From Desulfonatronum lacustre DSM 10312 (GTDB lineage Bacteria > Desulfobacterota > Desulfovibrionia > Desulfovibrionales > Desulfonatronaceae): a DNA stretch of 64,000 bases. Position numbers and translations under genes: made by a program. Below are positions 8,730 to 16,125 of this stretch, piece by piece. The stretch covers positions 3,339,421 through 3,403,420 of the forward strand of contig NZ_KI912608.1 in the NCBI RefSeq assembly GCF_000519265.1, in the 5' to 3' direction. Under the pieces are notes generated by a model. That model searched no databases, was not told the DNA's origin, and saw nothing but the letters and a program-made list of their open reading frames with translations. The first letter of the stretch is position 1. Each line of letters starts with the position of its first letter.

Positions 8730-10082
8730 ATGTTGCAAAAATCCTCCGACGACCGTGAGCAGCTCTTGCGATATGCCCAGGATCTGGCCGTAATCGTCAG
8801 ACGGGAGAAGGAAAAGAACGCGGCGTTGCTGAAGATTGTTGGTGATCTGGAGGAAGCCAGGCAAAAACTGCTTCTGGAAATCGAACAGCGCACGGCCTTG
8901 CAGCGAGAGTTGGAGCAGGCCAAGGAGGCGGCAGAAGAGGCCAGTCAGTTCAAGACGGACTTTATGAACAACATGAGCCATGAGCTGCGCACACCTTTGA
9001 ACGGGATCATGGGCATGTGCTCGCTTCTGGAAATGACCTCGTTGGACGCTGAACAGCGCGATTTTCTGGCCTTGCTGAAAAAGTCGGCCCGGCGACAGCT
9101 CCGGCTGGTGGACGCTCTGCTCAACGTCGATCTCCTTAACAGCGACGCCCTACAACTTGAGCTGGAAGAGTTCGACCTGGCCCAGGCCGTCAGGACGACG
9201 CTGGCTCCCTTGCGGGACATTGCCGATTCCAAGGGCTTGAACTTCAAAATAGACCTGGACAAGGCCCTTCCGAAAATCGTGAGTCAGGACAGGACCTATC
9301 TGATGCAGGCCGTGTTCAATCTGGTGGACAACGCGGTCAAGTTCACGGCCCAAGGCGAAATCCGCGTGGCTGTAGAGGTTGAAAGTCGTTCCAATGGCCA
9401 CTGCTTGATACGGTTCACGGTGCGGGATACGGGGATCGGGATATCTGAAGCGTCCGTAGGTAAAATATTTCGAAGTTTCGTCCAAGCGGAGCGCTCCTAT
9501 ACGAGATCCTTTGAAGGGGCCGGACTGGGCCTGTCCATTGCTCGGAAAATTTTGGAGAAAATGGGCTCGGAAATCCAGGTCGATTCCGAGCCCGGACGGG
9601 GAAGCACCTTCTCTTTCTCCCTGAACGTTCCGCTTGGAAAGGCGGACCGAAGTGATCGCCCCCCATGTGACGCCCAACTCCTCCCGTCTCTGCGTATCCT
9701 CGTGGTTGAGGACGAAGCCGTGAACCGATTCCTGGCCTCCCACTTTTTGACCAATAAAGGACATGCGGTCACCCAGGCGATCAATGGCCGGGAAGCTGTA
9801 ACCTTCTGCCAGGAGCAGGGCTTCGACCTGATCCTGATGGACATCTCCATGCCGGTCATGGACGGGCTGCAAGCCACCCAGGCCATCCGCGAATCCCGTG
9901 ACTTCATGGTCCGTCCGGACATTCCGATCATCGCCCTGACCGGGCATGTCTTGCCCGGGGATCGCGAACGCTTCCTGGCCTCGGGCATGGACGGTTACCT
10001 GGGAAAGCCCATCGACGTGCCGCTCCTGTTTGAGGAAATCAATGCCGTGATGCGCAAATGCTTTTCCATGGCGCGAGCTTGA
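8730..10082 (+). CDS. Soluble hybrid histidine kinase (HisKA-HATPase-REC)
   Basis: A 450-residue protein: N-terminal tag RYAQDLAVIVRREK (residues 14-27), coiled coil to about 75, HisKA with MNNMSHELRTPLNG, HATPase_c (LVDNAVKFT, RDTGIGI, GAGLGLSIARK) and a C-terminal receiver (VVEDEAVNR, LILMDISMPVMDG, LTGH). There is no sensor domain or membrane helix, so it probably acts as an intermediate kinase docked to another protein. Start: ATG 8730, with AAGGAG six bases upstream; GTG 8682 and ATG 8724 are poorly spaced. It lies 51 bp after the NIT kinase. The receiver may pass phosphate to the Hpt protein at 13322. Confidence 0.9.
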   Translation: MLQKSSDDREQLLRYAQDLAVIVRREKEKNAALLKIVGDLEEARQKLLLEIEQRTALQRELEQAKEAAEEASQFKTDFMNNMSHELRTPLNGIMGMCSLLEMTSLDAEQRDFLALLKKSARRQLRLVDALLNVDLLNSDALQLELEEFDLAQAVRTTLAPLRDIADSKGLNFKIDLDKALPKIVSQDRTYLMQAVFNLVDNAVKFTAQGEIRVAVEVESRSNGHCLIRFTVRDTGIGISEASVGKIFRSFVQAERSYTRSFEGAGLGLSIARKILEKMGSEIQVDSEPGRGSTFSFSLNVPLGKADRSDRPPCDAQLLPSLRILVVEDEAVNRFLASHFLTNKGHAVTQAINGREAVTFCQEQGFDLILMDISMPVMDGLQATQAIRESRDFMVRPDIPIIALTGHVLPGDRERFLASGMDGYLGKPIDVPLLFEEINAVMRKCFSMARA

Positions 10083-10129
10083 CCCGCGGATGTCGTCTCA
10101 ACACTCGAAACCAGTCTTTATCGTACCAA

Positions 10130-10285
10130 ATGCCGCCATGCTCATCTTCTGAAACCATCTTTTTCGCCACCGGGCTGAGCATGAGCATTGATCGCCACAC
10201 CATGGAAATCCACTGCGGGCGGATTGCCGTGCAAAGCCAACCGGACCTGGGGATATCGGCCATCCCGCAGCTGCAGAAGATGTAA
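10130..10285 (+). pseudogene. Remnant of a histidine kinase C-terminus
   Basis: The reading frame ending at 10285 contains ATGLSMSIDRHTMEIHCGRI and then VQSQPDLG. This follows the order of the G2 box and following strand of HATPase_c domains (GTGLGLSI..HI.E.HGG.I.V.S.PG.G) but with damaged glycines. It resembles the end of the NIT kinase at 8550-8640 (GTGLGMGIAKHIMDAH). No HisKA or N-box remains, so this is probably the decayed tail of a deleted kinase, which now forms the leader of the downstream receiver gene. Confidence 0.55.
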
Positions 10286-10317
10286 CCGAGAGCAATAGCA
10301 AACCAAACGGAGCAACC

Positions 10318-10683
10318 ATGAAAAAAATCCTCATCGTGGACGACCAGCCCGAGGTCCGTCGACTCGTGGACGTCACCTTGCGGTTTGACGAATACCAGAT
10401 TTTGCAAGCCGCAAATGGCGAAGCGGGCGTGGCCATGGCCCAGGAACACAAGCCGAATTTGATCATCATGGACGTGATGATGCCCGGCGAAATCGATGGA
10501 CTGGAAGCTACCCGCCGGATCAAGACCAATCCGAAAACAAGTGGGTGCACCGTGATAATGCTCACGGCCAAGGGACAACAGGCGGACCAAGATGCCGGAC
10601 GTAAGGCCGGGGCGGACGACTACTTCATCAAGCCATTCAGTCCGTTGGACTTGATCCGCAAGGTGGAGGACGCCTTGTCATGA
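10318..10683 (+). CDS. Single-domain CheY-like response regulator
   Basis: A 121-residue stand-alone receiver with all key residues: acidic pair in LIVDDQ, phospho-acceptor Asp 52 in IIMDVMMPG, Thr in MLTAKG and Lys in YFIKPFSP. No output domain is present. GGAG lies upstream of the ATG. Its stop overlaps the start of the HD-GYP gene (ATGA, 10680-10683), so the two are translationally coupled. As the only free receiver in the block, it is a candidate phosphate sink or target of the NIT, hybrid or CheA-like kinases, and may control the HD-GYP protein directly. Confidence 0.92.
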   Translation: MKKILIVDDQPEVRRLVDVTLRFDEYQILQAANGEAGVAMAQEHKPNLIIMDVMMPGEIDGLEATRRIKTNPKTSGCTVIMLTAKGQQADQDAGRKAGADDYFIKPFSPLDLIRKVEDALS

Positions 10684-11543
10684 GAACGTTCGGGGTTGAG
10701 TGCGCTGATGGGCAACAGGGAGAATCCGTTGACTGCGCTGACCCGCAACTTTTCCGCTACGCCGAAGACCTAGCCCAAATGGCCCGGGTCGAGCGCTTCA
10801 CCACCGGTGAACTGCGGCTGGCCATGGACCAACTGGCCACCTACGCCCAGGAGCTGAACGTCACGGTGCGTGAACTGAAGGATTCCAAGCGCGAACTGGA
10901 GGAATCCTATCTGGAGACCATGCACATGCTGGCCACGGCCGCGGAGTTCAAGGACGAGAACACCGGGAACCACATTTTGCGAATCGGCCGATACAGCGCT
11001 TTTCTGGCCGATAAATACGGGCTGAGCGACCATGACACGCACATTCTGCTCAACGCCGCACCCATGCATGACGTGGGCAAAATCGGCATCCCGGACCAGA
11101 TACTGAACAAACCGGCCCGACTGACCGCGGAAGAGTTCGCCGTGATCACGACCCATACCCGGATCGGGGCGCGCATCCTGGGCGGCTCCAAGGCCAGGAT
11201 TCTTCAGGAAGCCTCGACCATCGCCCTGCGGCATCATGAAAATTGGGACGGCAGCGGATACCCCGACGGACTGCAAGGCGAGGCCATTCCCTTATCCGGG
11301 CGGATCGTCAAGCTGGTGGACGTGTTCGACGCCCTGACCACGGACCGTCCATATAAGAACGCCTATCCGGTGGACGCAGCCCTGGAGATCATCCGCAAGG
11401 GCACGGGCACGGAGTTCGACCCGTCCCTCGTGGAACTGTTCCTGGCCCATCTGCCGGACATCCTGGCCATCAAAACCGACATGCTCCGCGACGAGACGCA
11501 AACGGATCGGCCTTATGTACCGAGCCAGAGGGACGGAGGGTGA
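10680..11543 (+). CDS. HD-GYP domain phosphodiesterase (c-di-GMP candidate)
   Basis: A 287-residue protein. Residues 26-39 carry the tag RYAEDLAQMARVER, shared with the hybrid kinase and the phosphatase next door; a coiled coil follows (about 45-85). The HD-GYP domain then spans about 90-270, with HDVGKIGIPD, HH in LRHHENWDGSGYPDGL, and VFDALTTDRPYK. All the expected metal-binding and GYP residues are visible, so c-di-GMP hydrolysis is likely. It overlaps the CheY-like gene by ATGA, so together they act like a split receiver-HD-GYP regulator. It also meets the phosphatase gene downstream with almost no gap. Confidence 0.92.
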   Translation: MRTFGVECADGQQGESVDCADPQLFRYAEDLAQMARVERFTTGELRLAMDQLATYAQELNVTVRELKDSKRELEESYLETMHMLATAAEFKDENTGNHILRIGRYSAFLADKYGLSDHDTHILLNAAPMHDVGKIGIPDQILNKPARLTAEEFAVITTHTRIGARILGGSKARILQEASTIALRHHENWDGSGYPDGLQGEAIPLSGRIVKLVDVFDALTTDRPYKNAYPVDAALEIIRKGTGTEFDPSLVELFLAHLPDILAIKTDMLRDETQTDRPYVPSQRDGG

Positions 11544-11548
11544 CCAGA

Positions 11549-12448
11549 ATGGAGACATCATCCACCGCCCACCAGCAATCCATGAAATACGCCGAGGATA
11601 TCTCCCGGCTCTATCACCTGGAACGCCAACGGGCCGAGGATCTGCGTCTGGGCGCACTGATGCAGAAACGTTTCCTGACTCCCGTGGAACAGGTTCCCGG
11701 TTTTTTTGCCCCTACGGCCTACGAGGCCCTGGTCTACAATGCCGCGCCCATGTCGGTTTCCGGGGATTTTTTCTGCCTCAAGCCCATGGGCGGGCAGTTG
11801 CCGGAAGATGAGGGGCCTCGGACAGAGACTGAAGCTGCCACAGGGCTGAAATCCGAAGCGGACTTGGGACATAACTTCCGGCCAGCGGGTTTTTTGCTGG
11901 CCGACAGTTGCGGACACGGTCTTTCCGCCGCGCTCATTTCCATGCGCATTTCCAGCCTGGTCCAAACCTGCCCCGCGCCCCTGTCCGCGCCGGAAGAACT
12001 GATCCGGAGCATCGACCAGGATATCTGCGGCCTGATGCCCCCGGGTCGCTTCGTGGCCGCCAGCTACGCCATCCTGCACCCGGATCGCTGCCTGCTTTCC
12101 AATGCCGGATTGCCGTTCCCCATCCATGTTCAAAACGATCGTGTCGAGGAAATCGCCGTGTCCGGGCCACCCATGGGCATGGCCTGCGGAAATGTGTTTC
12201 GATCCGTGGAGCGGGAAATCCGGCCCGGCGACCTGCTGGTGATGTTCACGGACGGCCTGACCGAAGCCGGCAACGGGGAGGATGCCCCCTACGGCGTTGA
12301 CCGCCTGAAAATCTGCCTCGCCCAGCACGGACGACATCCCCTGCACGAACTCATGGCCGCCATCCTGACCGATCTGCGGGCCTATATCGGCAATCTGCCC
12401 CTGGACGACGACGTGACCGTGGCCCTCTTCCGGGCAAAAACAGATTAG
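11549..12448 (+). CDS. SpoIIE/RsbU-type PP2C serine phosphatase
   Basis: About 299 residues. The tag KYAEDISRLYHLER occupies residues 13-26, followed by a PPM-type phosphatase core with metal-binding motifs SVSGDF, LLADSCGHGLSAAL, VMFTDGLTEAG and DDDVTVALF. It is expected to dephosphorylate a phospho-Ser on a STAS-domain antagonist. Two such STAS-like domains are encoded in the next two genes. Start: ATG 11549 with GGAGG nine bases upstream; GTG 11540 overlaps the previous stop and is the alternative. No REC or PAS domain is present, so control presumably comes through the tag or partner binding. Confidence 0.88.
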   Translation: METSSTAHQQSMKYAEDISRLYHLERQRAEDLRLGALMQKRFLTPVEQVPGFFAPTAYEALVYNAAPMSVSGDFFCLKPMGGQLPEDEGPRTETEAATGLKSEADLGHNFRPAGFLLADSCGHGLSAALISMRISSLVQTCPAPLSAPEELIRSIDQDICGLMPPGRFVAASYAILHPDRCLLSNAGLPFPIHVQNDRVEEIAVSGPPMGMACGNVFRSVEREIRPGDLLVMFTDGLTEAGNGEDAPYGVDRLKICLAQHGRHPLHELMAAILTDLRAYIGNLPLDDDVTVALFRAKTD

Positions 12449-12477
12449 CCGAACCGGTGGACAACGATGGGGGATGC

Positions 12478-13269
12478 ATGACGATCATCTTTCGAGACAA
12501 ACGGATAACCGGGGGCGATGCGGAACGCGACGTGCTGTTTGAGGACTTTGCCCGGGACATGGAAACCGGCCAATACCGAAATGAATTCCAGGACCTGTTG
12601 CTTCTGGCGCTGGTGGAGGCCGTGAACAATGCCGTGGAGCACGGCAACGGCAATGACCCGCGCAAACAGGTCCATATCCGGTATCTGGTGCGACCGGAGT
12701 TGGTTTTGGCCTCGGTCGGGGACCAGGGGGCCGGCTTTGAGCCGCGTTTTCCTGATTTACGGCGTGTGACTGGAGCACGCGGCAGGGGACTGGGCCTGAT
12801 CAGGGCCAACGTTGATCACGTTTTTTTCAATCTTTCAGGAAATCACATCTTTTTTTGCAAGGGAGATCAATCAATGACCGAACACCTCGTTCAAGAGCAA
12901 TGGCGAATCAGCACCTACCCCAACGGAGTCGTCCTGGTCACGGACCTGGACTTCGGCCCGGCCAAACTCTCCATCGTCAAAGGCATCGCCGAAATCCTGG
13001 ACAAGGTCGGAGCTGTTCCGGACCGAACCGTCTTTCTGGATCTGAAAGGAGTCCGCATCCTGAGCAGCCTGACCTGGGGCAGCATCTTTGCCGAGGTCCA
13101 GAAGGACGCCGTTCGCCAAGTAATTCTGTTCAACGCCGGCGAGGCCATCCTCCAGACCGCGAACCAGATGGGGCTGACCACGCGCGAAGAAGAAACCTAT
13201 AAAAAGATCGTCCTGCTGCCGGATGCTTCCCAGGCCATGCACCTTTTGGCGGAAAAACTGACGGAATAG
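12478..13269 (+). CDS. RsbW-like anti-sigma kinase fused to a STAS-like domain
   Basis: Residues 1-125 form an intact GHKL serine kinase of the RsbW/SpoIIAB type: N-box LVEAVNNAVEHGNG, GDQGAGFE and GARGRGLGLIRAN. Residues about 133-263 form a STAS-like domain around FLDLKGVRILSSLTWGSIFAEV, with a candidate regulatory Ser in the SSLTWG turn. Fusing a partner-switch kinase and its usual antagonist in one chain is unusual. An internal in-frame ATG at 12874 preceded by AAGGGAG suggests the STAS part could also be made alone. Start: ATG 12478 after GGGGGATGC. No sigma-factor gene is nearby, so the final target is unknown. Confidence 0.8.
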   Translation: MTIIFRDKRITGGDAERDVLFEDFARDMETGQYRNEFQDLLLLALVEAVNNAVEHGNGNDPRKQVHIRYLVRPELVLASVGDQGAGFEPRFPDLRRVTGARGRGLGLIRANVDHVFFNLSGNHIFFCKGDQSMTEHLVQEQWRISTYPNGVVLVTDLDFGPAKLSIVKGIAEILDKVGAVPDRTVFLDLKGVRILSSLTWGSIFAEVQKDAVRQVILFNAGEAILQTANQMGLTTREEETYKKIVLLPDASQAMHLLAEKLTE

Positions 13270-13321
13270 TTTTCATCCGAAACGATCCGCGACATGAACC
13301 GAATCCACACAAGAGACGCAG

Positions 13322-14059
13322 ATGCACAACAATTTCGATGACGACGAGGAACTGTTTCAGGGGTTTTTCCTGGATGTGGAGGAGAGCTTTTCGCCCCAGG
13401 TGGCCGAGGCCTTGAGTCTGGTGCGCTCCGGTCAGGTTGAGGCGGGCATCGATATGATGTTCCGGCCGCTGCACACCATCAAAGGCACCTCGACCTTCAT
13501 CAATTTGAGCGACATCTCCACCTACACCCACAAGGTGGAAGACTACATGAAAGCCATCCAGTCCGGGCGTATCCCGCGTACAGACCAGGCGGTTGACTTG
13601 CTGATCCAGGCAGTGGACATGGTCTTTTCACTGTTGGACAAGGCCAAAGTCCGGGCGTCGTTGGACCAGGACGAAATCCGCCGCATGGAGGCCAGGCTGG
13701 CCGGAAACGCCTCATCTCCCGTAGAGTCAAGCGGGCCCGTCGGCTCCGAACACCTGATGGTCGAGCATGGGGAAGACAACGTTCTGATCCGGCTGCTTCT
13801 ACCCCGCATCCATCTTCCCGGACATTCCGAACCGCTTTTGGCCGCTCTTCGCCAGTTGCCCAAGGGCCAGCGGGTAGTCCTGGACCTGTCAAAGGTGCGC
13901 ACCATGAACTCCACCACCTGGGGCGCGATTTTCGCGGCCTCCCAGATCCTGGACATTTCGGTCACGGGCTTGACCGGGGCCTGCCGGACCACGTTCTACG
14001 CCTGGGGCTTTGAACAGCGAATCAGAGAAATTCCGCCATCCCCCCCAACCACCGGGTAA
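13322..14059 (+). CDS. Hpt domain protein with C-terminal STAS-like domain
   Basis: A 245-residue protein. The N-terminal Hpt domain (about 8-125) holds the phospho-acceptor motif LHTIKGTSTF with His 51. The C-terminal part (about 148-235) is STAS-like, with VVLDLSKVRTMNSTTWGAIFAA closely matching the STAS part of the preceding fusion protein. It thus links a His-Asp phosphorelay (Hpt) to a Ser/Thr partner switch (STAS). It sits 5 bp before a CheA-like gene whose own Hpt lacks the His, so it is a good candidate for the trans-acting P1 domain of that kinase. The ribosome site is weak. Confidence 0.82.
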   Translation: MHNNFDDDEELFQGFFLDVEESFSPQVAEALSLVRSGQVEAGIDMMFRPLHTIKGTSTFINLSDISTYTHKVEDYMKAIQSGRIPRTDQAVDLLIQAVDMVFSLLDKAKVRASLDQDEIRRMEARLAGNASSPVESSGPVGSEHLMVEHGEDNVLIRLLLPRIHLPGHSEPLLAALRQLPKGQRVVLDLSKVRTMNSTTWGAIFAASQILDISVTGLTGACRTTFYAWGFEQRIREIPPSPPTTG

Positions 14060-14064
14060 AGTGC

Positions 14065-15744
14065 ATGCCAGCCATTGATCCGTTCACGCAAATCAATCGA
14101 TGCATGGAAGAGGTCGAGGCCTCCATCCTCGAACTGGAAAAGTCCACGGGAAACAGCGCCCTGATCGAGCGCATCTGGAACGCCCTGGGCCTGAACGCGC
14201 TGCGGCTTTCCTCCCCCATGCCCGCTTCCCTGCTGGATCTGCTCAAGGACGGGGTCGTGCAGCCGGACCAGAAAACCGTGGATGTCCTTCTGGAACTCAG
14301 CGACGTGGTTCAGAGGCTGCTGCACCATGTAGCCGAGACCGTGCACGGCCCGCGTAGCCCCGAACCCTCGGCCTCCACTCGATCCGCCACGGAGGAACCG
14401 CTTGAGGAACGGTTTGAGAGTTCTCGGGAGGAAGAGGTATCCCCGGACATCCATCCAACACCGGATTCATCCCAGGCAGAAGCGACCGAAAACTCTATCG
14501 TCTCCGTCCCGGCCACGGCACCCGCCAGGCAGGAAACCGCGGTCCAGACCATGAAAGTCAGCACCGGCAAGCTGGACCGGGTAATGCAGCTCGTTTCGGA
14601 ACTGGCGGTCTCCCGCACCGTTTTGTCCCAGCACCCGCATATCCACTGCGCCGGAGGGAAGGACGTGGAAGTCGGCCTGTTGGAGATGGCCGGTTTTTTG
14701 GACAATCTGCTGGTGGAACTGACGGATATCCGCAGGGTCCCGCTGCACTCCACGTTCGTGCGCATGACGCGACTGGTCAGGGAGCTGGCCGGGCAGACCG
14801 GCAAGCAGGTTGAACTGACCTGCTTGGGCGGGGAGGTGGAACTGGATAAGACCATTGTGGACGAACTTAACGATCCTTTGCTCCACCTGCTTCGCAACGC
14901 CGTGGATCACGGCATTGACCCTCCGGAACAGCGTCGAGCCCTGAACAAGCCCGAACAGGGACGCATTGTGCTGCGAGCCACCTATCAGGACGACGCGGCG
15001 ATCATCGAGATCCAAGATGACGGCAAAGGCATTGATGCGGACAAGGTGCTCCAGAAAGCCAGGGAAAATGGGCTCATCGACGAGCGCAAAAACTACTCCT
15101 CCAGAGATATTTTTAGCCTGATCCTTCTGCCTGGCTTCTCCACCGCCGGCACGGTCAGCAACATCTCCGGCCGCGGCGTGGGCATGGACGTGGTGGCCCA
15201 GGGACTCAAGGCCATGGACGGGGAACTGGAAATTTCCAGCGAAAAGAACCAGGGAACCACCTTTAAAATCCGGATTCCCAAACGGCGCAACCTGACCGGC
15301 ATTTTCAAGGGCATGGAGGTCAAGGTCGGCGGACACCTTCTGCTCATCCCCTCCCAGGTGGTCTCCGAAATCCAACATATCGACGCTGGCAAGGTGTCGA
15401 CCATGGCCGGGGGGCGGGAAGTGGCTACGATCCGGGGCCATGTCTATTCCCTGGTGCGCCTGGATGTTGTCCTCGGCTGTGACGCAATATGCGGTGATGC
15501 TCAGGATGTGTACGTGGTTCTCGTGGAGGTCGGCGGGGAACGGGTAGCCTTCGTGGTGGACGAAGTCCTCGGCGAAGGCCAGGCCGTGGTCCGATCACTG
15601 GTCGGCTATCGGCGGATTTTCGACATTCCTTTGTTTTCCGGAGTGGCCCTGATGGGGGACAGAATGGGGCTGGTGCTGGACGTGGACCACTTGATGGCCG
15701 AGGCTTTCAAGAGACCTCCGGTGCGGTGCCGCATGACATGCTGA
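14065..15744 (+). CDS. CheA-like kinase with degenerate Hpt domain
   Basis: A 559-residue protein with CheA order: Hpt-like helices (1-95), acidic linker (95-155), dimerisation domain from MKVSTGKLDRVMQLVSEL, HATPase_c (LLHLLRNAVDHGID, QDDGKGID, GRGVGMDVV) and a C-terminal CheW-like domain (GIFKGMEVKVGGHLLLIP onward). In the first helical bundle the usual HxxKG acceptor is replaced by WNALGLNAL, and no His occurs there, so self-phosphorylation at P1 should fail. The Hpt protein encoded 5 bp upstream could supply it in trans. No chemoreceptor, CheB or CheR gene is nearby, which points to a role other than standard chemotaxis. Confidence 0.88.
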   Translation: MPAIDPFTQINRCMEEVEASILELEKSTGNSALIERIWNALGLNALRLSSPMPASLLDLLKDGVVQPDQKTVDVLLELSDVVQRLLHHVAETVHGPRSPEPSASTRSATEEPLEERFESSREEEVSPDIHPTPDSSQAEATENSIVSVPATAPARQETAVQTMKVSTGKLDRVMQLVSELAVSRTVLSQHPHIHCAGGKDVEVGLLEMAGFLDNLLVELTDIRRVPLHSTFVRMTRLVRELAGQTGKQVELTCLGGEVELDKTIVDELNDPLLHLLRNAVDHGIDPPEQRRALNKPEQGRIVLRATYQDDAAIIEIQDDGKGIDADKVLQKARENGLIDERKNYSSRDIFSLILLPGFSTAGTVSNISGRGVGMDVVAQGLKAMDGELEISSEKNQGTTFKIRIPKRRNLTGIFKGMEVKVGGHLLLIPSQVVSEIQHIDAGKVSTMAGGREVATIRGHVYSLVRLDVVLGCDAICGDAQDVYVVLVEVGGERVAFVVDEVLGEGQAVVRSLVGYRRIFDIPLFSGVALMGDRMGLVLDVDHLMAEAFKRPPVRCRMTC

Positions 15745-16125
15745 TGAGCCTGGTCCGTGTCGGATCGGCGTTCTCTTGGTGAATCCGCTAACCCTGGAGG
15801 GACATTTCGACGGTCCCATCAAGGCGAGCTGAGTGAAAAGATCGGGTCGTTGGCCTGCCTGCGGTTACGGGATATTCCTGGCTGGCGTGTTGTTGTTGGT
15901 GATGGAGGCCAAGGGCGTAGAAGGTCAGATGTAGCTTCGCAAGAAGATCGGGCCAAACAAGCGCCATTGTGCTTTGAATGCCGATATTGCCGCTGGATGT
16001 GCTTCGCTTGTTCAGCCTACATCAAATGTGTGGCCAGTAATCGCTATGTAGGCCGGATAAGGCGACAGTCTCATCCGGCACTGTGAATCGACATAGTGAA
16101 TCGGCACGTCAACTCAGTTTTTTTG
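15745..16125. other. Intergenic region after the signalling block
   Basis: About 380 bp between two convergently transcribed genes. No frame here shows recognisable protein similarity, and no U-tailed terminator is evident. Its right half holds a REP-like palindromic element (16015-16080), annotated separately. The remainder shows nothing I can identify. Confidence 0.5.
16015..16080. repeat. REP/BIME-like palindromic element
   Basis: GTAGGCCGGATAAGGCG at 16048-16064 followed by CATCCGGCA at 16072-16080 forms an imperfect hairpin that closely resembles enterobacterial REP units. An inverted outer pair, GCCTACAT at 16015-16022 and ATGTAGGC at 16046-16053, resembles the paired layout of BIMEs. 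It lies between convergent genes, a common REP location. Function could be transcript end stabilisation. Finding this sequence type in a sulfate reducer is unexpected. Confidence 0.55.

Noticed and set aside
15757-16086. A 109-codon frame after the CheA-like gene
   Set aside because: Its last third is the REP-like element and the rest has no similarity or ribosome site.
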